From Geomonas azotofigens (lineage in GTDB: Bacteria > Desulfobacterota > Desulfuromonadia > Geobacterales > Geobacteraceae), in the NCBI RefSeq assembly GCF_018919395.1, contig NZ_JAHLME010000001.1, positions 186,001 through 250,000 of the forward strand: DNA of 64,000 nucleotides, in the 5' to 3' direction. Both the position numbers and the translations under genes were made by a program. This document shows, in pieces, positions 17,601 to 25,417 of the stretch (its first letter is position 1; the number at the start of each line of letters is the position of its first letter). Below the pieces are notes generated by a model. It was not told the origin of the DNA. It did no database searches and saw nothing but the letters and a program-made list of their open reading frames with translations.

Positions 17601-20600
17601 TTCGGGGCCTTCACCTACTCCCGCGCCTATCATTTCGCCTACTTCGCCGGGATGGACCTCGAGCTGTACGGCGCCCCGGTCGATCCCGCCGACTGCGACC
17701 TCAAGGTGTACCAGGACCTCCTCGCCTATTCCTTCATCAGGAAGAACGTCCCAGAGGGGGCCAGGATCCTCGAGGTGGGAGGGGGCGCCTCGCGGGTACT
17801 GAGGGCGCTCAGGGAGCGCTACGAGTGCTGGAACCTGGACAAGCTGGAAGGGGTGGGCAACGGCCCGGTGGCCGTGGCCGCCGACGGCTACCGCCTGGTG
17901 CGCGATTACCTCGGCTCCTTCTCCCCCGAGCTTCCCGCCGGCTACTTCGACGTCGTCTTCAGCATCTCGGTGCTGGAGCACGTGGAACAGGGCGAGGAGC
18001 AGTTCGAGAAGATCCGCGCCGACCTGGACCGGGTGCTCAAGCCGGGAGGGTGGTCCCTGCACTGCTTCGACGTGGTGGCCCGGGGGCCGGGCAAAGGGGT
18101 CTGGAGCAACCCCCTGCTCCCCTACCTGTTCGAAAAGGTCGCCACCGTGAACCGTTTCGTCCCCCTGGAGCAGGTCTACCAGGATCCCTTCGTCTACCAC
18201 ATGAGCGAGGCGGCCTATGACCGGCACTGGAGGCCGATGACCGGCGTCCCCATCGGCGAACACGGCTTCCCGCTCTCCTATAACGTCCTGTGGCAAAAAC
18301 CCGCCGCCGAGGCGGTGCTCCCCGGGCCCTCCGCCCCCTCCCGCGCCGGCGGGGAGGAGGGCTACCTGGTCTCCGCCATCGTATCCACGTACAATGCCGG
18401 GCGTTTCTTCCGCGGCTGCCTGGAAAACCTGCTGCGCCAGACCCTGTACCAGCGGGGCGAACTGGAGATCGTCATCATCGACAGCGGGTCGCAGCAAAAC
18501 GAGGGGGAGATTGCCCGGGAGTTCATGGCCCGCCATCCCCACATCGAGTACCGGCGCACCGAGCGCGAGACCCTTTACACCGCCTGGAACCGGGGCATCG
18601 CCCTGGCCCACGGACGTTTCCTCACCCACGCCAACACCGACGACCGGCACCGCGCCGACGCCTTCGAGATGATGGCGCGCGAACTGGGGCGAAGCGGGGC
18701 GGGGCTCGCCTACATCGACGCCCTGATGACCTGCGGCGCCAACGAAACCTTCGAGGAGAACGGCGCCACCAAGAAATGGCTGTTACCCGACTTCGACCTG
18801 CGCCAGGCGCTCTTCGACTGCCCCTTCGGCTGCCAGGTGATGTGGCGCGCCGACGCGCACGCGGAGGTCGGCAGCTTCGACGGCAGCTTCAAGCGGGCCG
18901 GCGACTACGAGTTCTTCTTCCGGCTGGCCCTCAAGAAGGGGGCGCTGCACATCCCCGAGATCGCCGCGCTCTACCACGAATCGATCTACAACCTCTCCTA
19001 CCAGGCCCCGCAGGAGGTGATCCGCGAGGTGCACGGCTTCATCGACGCGCTGCGCACCACCTTCCCGCTGGAGAAGATCTACCCGTACCTGGAGCAGGAC
19101 GGCTCCCCCGCCGCACGGGTGGCCGCCCTGGTCGATTTCGGCAACCTGCTCATGGGCGCCAGCGGCTCGCTCTTCACCGATCTTCCGCTGGCCGAGTCCT
19201 TTTACCGCAAGGCGCTGGAGCTCCAGCCCGGGCGCTCCGAGCTGGCCGACAACCTGGCGGTGGCCGCGATGGCGCAGGGGAAACGGGAGGCCGCCCTCGC
19301 CGCCATCGCGCTCAGTTCCTCCGAGACGCCCCGGCTGGCGCGGTACCGGCAGGAGCTGCTCCGGGGGCGCATCCCCGCCCAGCTCGACCTGGTCCGCATC
19401 CCGCACCCGGGACTGGACGCCATGGCGCCGGTGAAGGTACTGGAACAGATCAGGGTACCGCTCACGCCGCAGGAGCTGGCGGCGCGCAAGCCGGCCCGGC
19501 CCGCGTCCACCTCCCCGGGGGAGGGGAACCCGTCCTCTCCGACCGTGGTGGTGGACGGCGTCTTCTTCATGACCCCCAGGACCGGCATCACCCGGGTCTG
19601 GGAGGCGCTCCTCAACGAGTGGGCGGCAACCGAGTTCGGCAGATCCGTGCTGGTGCTGGACCGGATCGGCACCGCGCCCAAGATCCCGGGGCTGCGCTAC
19701 CGGACCGTTCCCGGCTACGACGTCCGCCCCGCCGGGTGGGACCGCGCCATGCTGCAGCAGGTCTGCGACGAGGAGGGGGCCGACCTGTTCATCTCCACCT
19801 ATTACTCCAGCCCGCTCACCACGCCGTCGCTTTTTTTGAGCCACGACATGATCCCCGAGATGAGCGGGATGTACGACCTGCGCGACCCGCAGTGGCAGGA
19901 GAAGCGCCACGCCATCGCGCACGCCCGGGCCTTCGTGGCCGTCTCGCACAGTACCGCCCGGCACATGGAAAAGTTGTATCCCGAGCTTGCCGGGCGCATC
20001 GAGGTGGCCCACTGCGGCATCGACCGCGAGCTGTTCCATCCCGCATCCGAGGCGGAAAAGGCGGCCTTCCGTGAGGCTCACGGCATGGCCAGGCCTTACT
20101 ACCTGTTCGTGGGCAAGCGGACCGAGCACAAAAATGGCCGGCTGTTGTTCCAGGGCTTCGCGCGTCTCCCCGAGCGCGGCGGGCTCGCCCTCGTCTGCGT
20201 CGGGGGCGCCCCCGAGCTAGAGCCGGAGCTGGCGGCGCTGGCCGCGGGGAGCGAGGTGCACCTGGCGCAGTTCGGTGACGACGAGCTGCGTGTCGCCTAC
20301 TCCTGCGCCGAGGCGCTGGTCTACCCCTCCACCCACGAAGGATTCGGTTTGCCGCTTCTGGAGGCCATGGCCTGCGGCTGCCCCGTGATCACCTGCCGCA
20401 ACAGTTCCATTCCGGAGGTGGCCGGCGAGGCCGCCCTGTACGTCGGTCCCGAGGATGCCGGGGAGATGGCCGCGGCCCTGGCGCGGGTGCGGGTGCCGCA
20501 CGAGCGCCGTCGCCTGGTCGAACTGGGCGCCCGGCAGGCCGAGCAGTTCTCCTGGCGGAAGATGGCCCGCACCATCCAGGACGTCATCTGCCGCAGCTTG

Positions 20601-21527
20601 GCGGCCGACGCCCGCCCCGCCGATGCTGCGCCGCCCCTCTCGGCGCCGCCCACCGCGCCCACCGCGCCCACCGCGTCCACCGCGTCCACCGCGCCCACCG
20701 CGTCCACCGGGTCCACCGGGTCCACCGGGTCCACCGGGTCCACGTCCACAAAAGCGCCCGCGCCGTCCGCCCCGCGCCTCTCGGTGGTCATTCCCAGCTA
20801 CAACTACGGCCGCTACCTGGAGTCCTGCCTGGACTCCATCCTCTCCCAGGGGTACCCCAACCTGGAGCTGCTGGTCCTCGACGGCGGCTCCACCGACGAC
20901 ACCGTGGAGATCCTCAAGCGCTACCAAAAGCACATCTCCTTCTGGCGCAGCCGCAAGGACGACGGTCAGTACGCCGCCATCGAGGAAGGGCTGAACCGCT
21001 CGACCGGCGAGATCATGACCTGGCTCAACGCGGACGACATGTTTCACCCCGGCGCCTTCGACGCGGTCTCCCGCATCTTCGCGCGCACCCCCCAAGTGGA
21101 GTGGCTCATGGGACGCCCGAACAGCTTCGACGAGAACGGGCGGCAAAAACACGTGCTCACCTTCCTCCCCATGAACTCGCGCGCCAAGTACCTGGCCGAC
21201 GAGGAGTTCATCCAGCAGGAAGGGGTGTTCTGGCGCCGTTCCCTGTGGCAACGCAGCGGCGCCTACATCGACAAGACCCTGCCGCTCGCCGCCGACCTGG
21301 AGCTGTGGGCCCGTTTCTTCAGGAGCGCGCGGCTCTTCTCGGTGGACCTGCTGCTCGCGGGCTTCCGTGACCACCCCTTGCAGAAGTCCAAGGACAAGGC
21401 GGGCTACACGGCGGAGGCCAACCGGGTGCTCGCCCGCGAGCGGGAGCTGTTCGCCGCCGAGGCGACCCCCTTCAACCCGCCGGCGCCGCTTCCCGTCCTG
21501 ATCCAGGGCAACGAGGTGATCCTGTGA
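14610..21527 (+). CDS. Giant seven-module glycosyltransferase/methyltransferase
   Basis: 2305 aa, starting at the GTG at 14610 five bases after GGAG; the frame is open upstream to 13698 only because it shadows the preceding gene. Modules in order (approximate residues): GT4 (10-435; VHLSHTNYGGAGKAAYRL, PNTVVEAMLCGVPVVGFD), GT2 (468-700; SIVVPSYNQGDYL, WLNSDDM), GT2 (736-965; SIVTPSFNQAGF, WLNSDDKY), class I methyltransferase (1045-1230; ILEVGGGASRVL, FSISVLEHVE), GT2 (1250-1495; SAIVSTYNAGRF, HANTDDR), a short TPR-like stretch (1525-1567), GT4 (1644-2000; HEGFGLPLLEAMACGCPVI), an Ala/Pro/Thr/Ser/Gly repeat linker (about 2013-2050) and GT2 (2057-2285; VVIPSYNYGRYL, WLNADDMF). All carry recognisable catalytic motifs. 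It could assemble and methylate an oligosaccharide; the acceptor is unknown. It overlaps the next gene by GTGA. Confidence 0.88.
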   Translation: MSNQYQDPTDKKLKVVHLSHTNYGGAGKAAYRLHQGLRRSGVDSTMLVLNRKGDDPSVRAIPSGEVGGVIDCPLEYPANEAYWQRVWTRWCRRIYDYPNRQECIEIFSDDYSELELSCSREIREADIVNLHWVPGMVNWEQAAAAFQGKQVVWTMHDMNPFTGGCHYAGSCRNYLTGCGSCPMLGSKDPQDMSRAGFLAKEAAYRRLQLHPVAPSRWLAATASESALLSPFPARVIPNGFPTEVFRPFARREEVRRGYGVPEGAKVVLFGAENLANERKGFIYLLQALRGLSDYNLVLAVFGTLQEELRNTLNLPIINLGYVEEEETLAALYSMADVFAIPSIEDNLPNTVVEAMLCGVPVVGFDVGGIPDMVLHRETGFVAPARDVKALAEGIWWTLFHPEAQGMGEKARQRALATYSLEAQAASYGELYREIVSRTETPSGRAAVPPVTSGPSGRDGSEPVSGTCPKISIVVPSYNQGDYLGACLESIVSQGYPNLELIVMDGGSSDGSVEVIRQYEKQISYWQSQPDGGQYRAIDEGFRRSTGDIMGWLNSDDMLHPGGLKVLAEVFGERPEVEFVTGKRIGFDGDGKLNSYGFETKAWSRAELLRKDLIHEVSLFVMQEATYWRRSLWEKAGGSLDLSFKIAADFELWLRFSRYAKLHTVAALIGGFRYYSGGQRCNQFRAEYLTECDAVIDRERQLPPTPLDFAAAPPPIPYPLCAEPKPSIAISVPELPTISIVTPSFNQAGFLEECLDSVLSQNYGRLEYIVMDGGSTDGSADIIRKYERHLHYWQSRPDGGHYPAVNQGFARSTGQVMAWLNSDDKYHPGALRLVADTFRHFPETAWITGSPTGWDVSGAVQYMAAEIPLWSRAKYLRGEIGPPHIQQESTFWRRELWQQAGGNLDTAFELAADLELWARFFRHAELRTLHAPLGGFRSHPDQKTASLLERYNAEAARVIERERRFYLASGSPGLTPAPPALQVSEVEGRARTSVIPENFGAFTYSRAYHFAYFAGMDLELYGAPVDPADCDLKVYQDLLAYSFIRKNVPEGARILEVGGGASRVLRALRERYECWNLDKLEGVGNGPVAVAADGYRLVRDYLGSFSPELPAGYFDVVFSISVLEHVEQGEEQFEKIRADLDRVLKPGGWSLHCFDVVARGPGKGVWSNPLLPYLFEKVATVNRFVPLEQVYQDPFVYHMSEAAYDRHWRPMTGVPIGEHGFPLSYNVLWQKPAAEAVLPGPSAPSRAGGEEGYLVSAIVSTYNAGRFFRGCLENLLRQTLYQRGELEIVIIDSGSQQNEGEIAREFMARHPHIEYRRTERETLYTAWNRGIALAHGRFLTHANTDDRHRADAFEMMARELGRSGAGLAYIDALMTCGANETFEENGATKKWLLPDFDLRQALFDCPFGCQVMWRADAHAEVGSFDGSFKRAGDYEFFFRLALKKGALHIPEIAALYHESIYNLSYQAPQEVIREVHGFIDALRTTFPLEKIYPYLEQDGSPAARVAALVDFGNLLMGASGSLFTDLPLAESFYRKALELQPGRSELADNLAVAAMAQGKREAALAAIALSSSETPRLARYRQELLRGRIPAQLDLVRIPHPGLDAMAPVKVLEQIRVPLTPQELAARKPARPASTSPGEGNPSSPTVVVDGVFFMTPRTGITRVWEALLNEWAATEFGRSVLVLDRIGTAPKIPGLRYRTVPGYDVRPAGWDRAMLQQVCDEEGADLFISTYYSSPLTTPSLFLSHDMIPEMSGMYDLRDPQWQEKRHAIAHARAFVAVSHSTARHMEKLYPELAGRIEVAHCGIDRELFHPASEAEKAAFREAHGMARPYYLFVGKRTEHKNGRLLFQGFARLPERGGLALVCVGGAPELEPELAALAAGSEVHLAQFGDDELRVAYSCAEALVYPSTHEGFGLPLLEAMACGCPVITCRNSSIPEVAGEAALYVGPEDAGEMAAALARVRVPHERRRLVELGARQAEQFSWRKMARTIQDVICRSLAADARPADAAPPLSAPPTAPTAPTASTASTAPTASTGSTGSTGSTGSTSTKAPAPSAPRLSVVIPSYNYGRYLESCLDSILSQGYPNLELLVLDGGSTDDTVEILKRYQKHISFWRSRKDDGQYAAIEEGLNRSTGEIMTWLNADDMFHPGAFDAVSRIFARTPQVEWLMGRPNSFDENGRQKHVLTFLPMNSRAKYLADEEFIQQEGVFWRRSLWQRSGAYIDKTLPLAADLELWARFFRSARLFSVDLLLAGFRDHPLQKSKDKAGYTAEANRVLARERELFAAEATPFNPPAPLPVLIQGNEVIL
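20651..20740 (+). repeat. 9-bp in-frame minisatellite encoding an interdomain linker
   Basis: Ten head-to-tail copies of CACCGCGYC or CACCGGGTC (20651-20740) encode a tripeptide-repeat linker (TAPTAPTASTAS, then STGSTGSTGST) between the second GT4 and the last GT2 module. The unit is a multiple of three, so slippage would change linker length without breaking the frame. The last four copies are identical (CACCGGGTC), which suggests recent expansion. Confidence 0.9.
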
Positions 21528-24500
21528 GCGGCGCAGTCAAACGGTTCCTGGTCTCGGCGATCGTCTCCACCTACAACGCCGACCGCTTCCTGGCCGGCAA
21601 GCTCGAGGACCTGGAGGCGCAGACCATTGCCCCCGAGCTGGAGATCATCGTCATCGACTCCGCCTCCCCGGGCAACGAGCGCGCCATCGTGGAGCAGTTC
21701 CAGAAACGCTTCGACAACATCCGCTACCTGCGCACCGACAAGCGCGAAACCGTGTACCAGGCCTGGAACCGCGGCATCAGGATGGCCACGGGGGAGTTCG
21801 TCACCAACGCCAACACCGACGACCGGTTGCGGCACGACGCCTACGAGGTCCTGGTGCGGACGCTTAAGGAGCACCCGGAGTGCGTGCTCGCCTACCCGGA
21901 CATGCGCATCACCAAACAGGAGAACGCCACCTTCGAGCGGCACGAGCCCTTCGGCTTTCGCGACTGGCCCGAATTCGACCGGCTGAACCTCCTGGAACTC
22001 TGCTGCGTCGGCCCCTTCCCGCTCTGGAGAAAATCGCTGCACGACGACATCGGCTACTTCGACGAGCGTTTCAAGAGCGCCGCCGATTACGAGCTCTGGC
22101 TGCGCGCAGCACTCAGGCACGACTTCGTCCACGTACCGCAGTTCCTCGGGCTCTACTGGCTTTCCGAGGAGACCGTCTCCAGGAAGGGGGATCTCCCCAC
22201 CCTGGAATACCTGGAGGTGCAGAAGGAGTACCGCCCCCGCTTTGCCCCGATCACCCCGGCGCCGGTGGAACTGGAGCCGGAACAGTGGCGGGAGTTCCAG
22301 GCCATGGCGGCGCGGCTGGACGCCGGCGACGGCGGGGTCCTCCCCGAGCTGGAGCGCTTCAGTGCGCGGCACCCGCGCGCCCCCCGCTTCCACCTGGAGC
22401 TGGCCCGCATCTTCTACAAGAAGGGGGAGATCGGCTACGCCAAGAAGTACTTCGAGAAGGCCGCCATCATCGACCCCGGCAGCGACAGTTACCGCGACGC
22501 CCTCCTTTCCTTCCTGAAGAGCGAGCTCTACCAGGCGCTGCAGCACCAGACCGCCTTCGTGGCCGTCAACCCGGACGACCTGGAGGCGCACCTCTGCGCG
22601 GGCATGATCCTGATCCTCATGGAGCGCTACCAGGCGGCCCTGCCCCACTACCGGCGCGCGCTGGAGATCGCCCCGGACAGCGCGCTCGCCCGCGAAAACA
22701 TCGCCTTCCTGGAGCGGGAGCTGCGCCCCAAGGTGCACCCGCTCACCTCCATCGTGGTGGCGGCCGGCGACAACGCCGCCTGCGCCCGCGAATGCCTGGA
22801 GGGAATCGAGCGGCACACCCCGGAGCCGCACGAGGTGATCGTCGTGTTCAGCGGCGGCGACGAGGCGGCACTCGCGGACCTGCAGGAATTCTGCGCCGGG
22901 CGCGCCGGCCACCTGCTCATCGACTGCGGCGGGCGCTCCCCCGCCGCCGCCTTCGGCGCCGGGCTGCGCGAGGCGGTCGGCAGGGAGCTGGTCCTGTTGC
23001 ACGGGGACGTGGTGGTGACCCGGGGCTGGCTGTCGCGCATGCTGGACACCCTGGCCCGTGAGGGAAGGGCCGGCCTGTGCGGTCCCATGACCAACCGGGC
23101 GGACGGGCTGCAGGGGAAAGTCGCCTGCAGCTACCGCAACCTCTCCGAACTGGAGCGCTGCGCCGAAACCTTCGCCGGCACAAACTACGGCCGCCGCATC
23201 GACGTGCCGCGTCTGTCGGGCTTTTGCCTCTTGTTCTCACGTGAGCTTTTGAACGAGGTCGGTGAGCCGGACGGCAGCTTCGCCTCGGACGCCTGGGCGG
23301 AGGACTTCTCGCTGGCCGCCGCCCTCAAGGGATACGGCTGCGTCGTCGCCGGGGACGTCTTCGTGCACCGCTACGGCACCCCGGACGAGGATTTCCTGCT
23401 GCACCGGGAGCGCCCGCTCCTGGAGCGGAAGTGGGAGCTGGCGGCCCAGGAGCCGAAACTCGCCGCGCGCCTCTTGCGGCACCGGTCCGAAATCGAGGCA
23501 AACCGGCTGGCGCGGGCCGGGAGGCTCAGGGAGGCCGTGGACCTGTTGATCGAGCAAGGGGTGCGGCTCGCCAGCGGCGACCCCGCCCCCTACCTCGCCC
23601 TGGCACGGACACTGGCCGAGGCGGGGGAGAGCCGCGAGGCGCTGGCAGTACTGGCCCACGTCCCGCCGGGAGCGGCGCAGGCGACGCATCTCTTGCGGGC
23701 GCGCTGCCACGAGGCCGGCGGCGAGACCGACCAGGCGCTCGCCGAACTGGAGCGGGCCGCCGCCCTGGACGACGCCGCGCCCGAGCTCATCGCGCTGCAA
23801 GGGACGCTGGCGCTGCGGACGGGCGAGCGGGACCGGGCCGAGGACCTCGCGCGCCGCGCCCTGGTGGCCGACCCCGGCTGTGCCCGGGCCTGCGGCACCC
23901 TGGCCGCCATCGTCTGGGAGGGTGGGGACAGGGAACAGGGGCTGCAGTTGGCCGAGCGCGCCTTCATCCTCGCCCCGCTGGAGCTCGCCTCGCTCGGGCG
24001 CTACCACGACTACGCCACCGCGCTGGAGCGGCTGCCGCGCGAGGAGGAGCACCTGCGCGAGGCGATCGCCCTCTACCCGGAGCACAAGGGGCTTTGCTAC
24101 GGCTTGATCGAGCTCCTGATCCGGAGCGCCCGCTACGGCGACGCGATCGGCGAGATCGAGCACGCCGCGGCCCGCTTCGGGCTGGACGACGCCGGCATCG
24201 ACGCCGCGCTGCAGGTGAGGGGGCTCGCCGGCCACCCCCCCGCGGTAGCGCGAGGGACCGGCAGCATCTCGGTCTGCATGATCGTCAAGGACGAGGCGCA
24301 AAACCTTGCCGCCGCGCTCGACTCGGTGCGCACCCTGGCCGACGAGCTGGTCGTGGTGGATACCGGCTCCATCGACCGAACCCGCGACATCGCCCGCATC
24401 TTCGGCGCGCGCCTCTTCGACTTCCCCTGGACCGGGAGTTTCGCGGCCGCGAGGAATTTCTCGCTGGCGCAGGCCACCGGGGACTGGATCCTGGTGCTGG

Positions 24501-25417
24501 ACGCCGACGAGGTGCTGGCCCCAACCGACCTCGGCCCGCTCGCCGACCTGGCCCGGAAGGGGGGGCGCATCGCCTACTCCTTCACCACCAGGAACTACAC
24601 CCACGAACTGGCCCGGCGCGGCTGGGTCGCCAACGGCGGCGAGTACCCCGAACAGGAGCGGGGGTGCGGCTGGACCGGCAGCGACAAGGTGCGGCTGTTC
24701 CCGAACCTGCCGCCCCTGCGCTTCGAGGGGGCGGTGCACGAGCTGTTGGAACCCTCCCTGCTGCGCGAGGAGATACCGATCCACGCCTGCGACGTGCCGG
24801 TGCACCACTACGGCAAGCTGGACCAGGCGGCGAACCGGGCCAAGCAGGAATTCTACTATCGCCTGGGGGTCCAAAAGCTGGAGGAGACCGGCGCGAGCCA
24901 CGAGGCGCTGGCGGAACTGGCGCGGCAGGCGACCGAACTGGGGCTCCTCGACGAGGCGGAACAGCTCTGGCAGCGGCTCTTGCGGGAAAAGCCGGAGCAA
25001 GCGGAGGCCTATTTCAACCTGGGCTACCTCCACCTCGCCTCGGGCGATTACCGGCAGGCGCGGTCCTACGCCCTCAGGGGGGTGGAGCTTGCCCCGGACC
25101 TCAAGGAGGCCGCCTTCAACCTGGCCAAGTGCGAGCTCTACCTGGGTCAGGTCGCGGCGGCGCTGACACGCTGCCGCGGCATGCTGCACCAGTGGCCCGG
25201 CTACCCGGCGGCCCGCTCGCTCTACGCGGTCTGCCTGCTGCTGGAGGGGGACCGAGCCGGCGGCGAGGCCGAGGTGGCGCGCCTGGCGGCGCACGGCTTT
25301 GACTGCGGCGATTTCCTGAACGAGTACGCGGGCGGGTTGCGGCGAGGCGGCTTCGAGCAGTTGGCCGCACCGCTTGCCGACCTGGCGGCGCGGCTCCCGG
25401 CGGGGGTGCGGTCATGA
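21524..25417 (+). CDS. Triple GT2 glycosyltransferase with interspersed TPRs
   Basis: 1297 aa starting at a GTG that overlaps the previous TGA (GTGA), with GAGGTGAT upstream, so translation is coupled. Modules (approximate residues): GT2 (8-245; SAIVSTYNADRFL, NANTDDRLRHDAY), closely related to the third GT2 of the preceding giant protein; TPRs (288-396); a second GT2 (406-636; TSIVVAAGDNAAC, LLHGDVVVTRGWL); TPRs (659-905); a third GT2 of the SunS-like type (914-1103; SVCMIVKDEAQNL, VVDTGSIDRTRDIA, LVLDADEVL); TPRs (1113-1262). Transfer of several sugars onto a protein or glycan is likely; order and acceptor are unknown. Confidence 0.87.
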   Translation: MSGAVKRFLVSAIVSTYNADRFLAGKLEDLEAQTIAPELEIIVIDSASPGNERAIVEQFQKRFDNIRYLRTDKRETVYQAWNRGIRMATGEFVTNANTDDRLRHDAYEVLVRTLKEHPECVLAYPDMRITKQENATFERHEPFGFRDWPEFDRLNLLELCCVGPFPLWRKSLHDDIGYFDERFKSAADYELWLRAALRHDFVHVPQFLGLYWLSEETVSRKGDLPTLEYLEVQKEYRPRFAPITPAPVELEPEQWREFQAMAARLDAGDGGVLPELERFSARHPRAPRFHLELARIFYKKGEIGYAKKYFEKAAIIDPGSDSYRDALLSFLKSELYQALQHQTAFVAVNPDDLEAHLCAGMILILMERYQAALPHYRRALEIAPDSALARENIAFLERELRPKVHPLTSIVVAAGDNAACARECLEGIERHTPEPHEVIVVFSGGDEAALADLQEFCAGRAGHLLIDCGGRSPAAAFGAGLREAVGRELVLLHGDVVVTRGWLSRMLDTLAREGRAGLCGPMTNRADGLQGKVACSYRNLSELERCAETFAGTNYGRRIDVPRLSGFCLLFSRELLNEVGEPDGSFASDAWAEDFSLAAALKGYGCVVAGDVFVHRYGTPDEDFLLHRERPLLERKWELAAQEPKLAARLLRHRSEIEANRLARAGRLREAVDLLIEQGVRLASGDPAPYLALARTLAEAGESREALAVLAHVPPGAAQATHLLRARCHEAGGETDQALAELERAAALDDAAPELIALQGTLALRTGERDRAEDLARRALVADPGCARACGTLAAIVWEGGDREQGLQLAERAFILAPLELASLGRYHDYATALERLPREEEHLREAIALYPEHKGLCYGLIELLIRSARYGDAIGEIEHAAARFGLDDAGIDAALQVRGLAGHPPAVARGTGSISVCMIVKDEAQNLAAALDSVRTLADELVVVDTGSIDRTRDIARIFGARLFDFPWTGSFAAARNFSLAQATGDWILVLDADEVLAPTDLGPLADLARKGGRIAYSFTTRNYTHELARRGWVANGGEYPEQERGCGWTGSDKVRLFPNLPPLRFEGAVHELLEPSLLREEIPIHACDVPVHHYGKLDQAANRAKQEFYYRLGVQKLEETGASHEALAELARQATELGLLDEAEQLWQRLLREKPEQAEAYFNLGYLHLASGDYRQARSYALRGVELAPDLKEAAFNLAKCELYLGQVAAALTRCRGMLHQWPGYPAARSLYAVCLLLEGDRAGGEAEVARLAAHGFDCGDFLNEYAGGLRRGGFEQLAAPLADLAARLPAGVRS

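Noticed and set aside
14493-18650. 1385-aa frame on the minus strand
   Set aside because: Shadow of the high-GC plus-strand gene; no ribosome binding site or recognisable domains, and the plus strand has clear motifs.
24250-25300. Frameshift or split gene in the triple-GT2 protein
   Set aside because: The third GT2 and last TPRs follow without any break or composition change, and the stop overlaps the next start as elsewhere in the operon.
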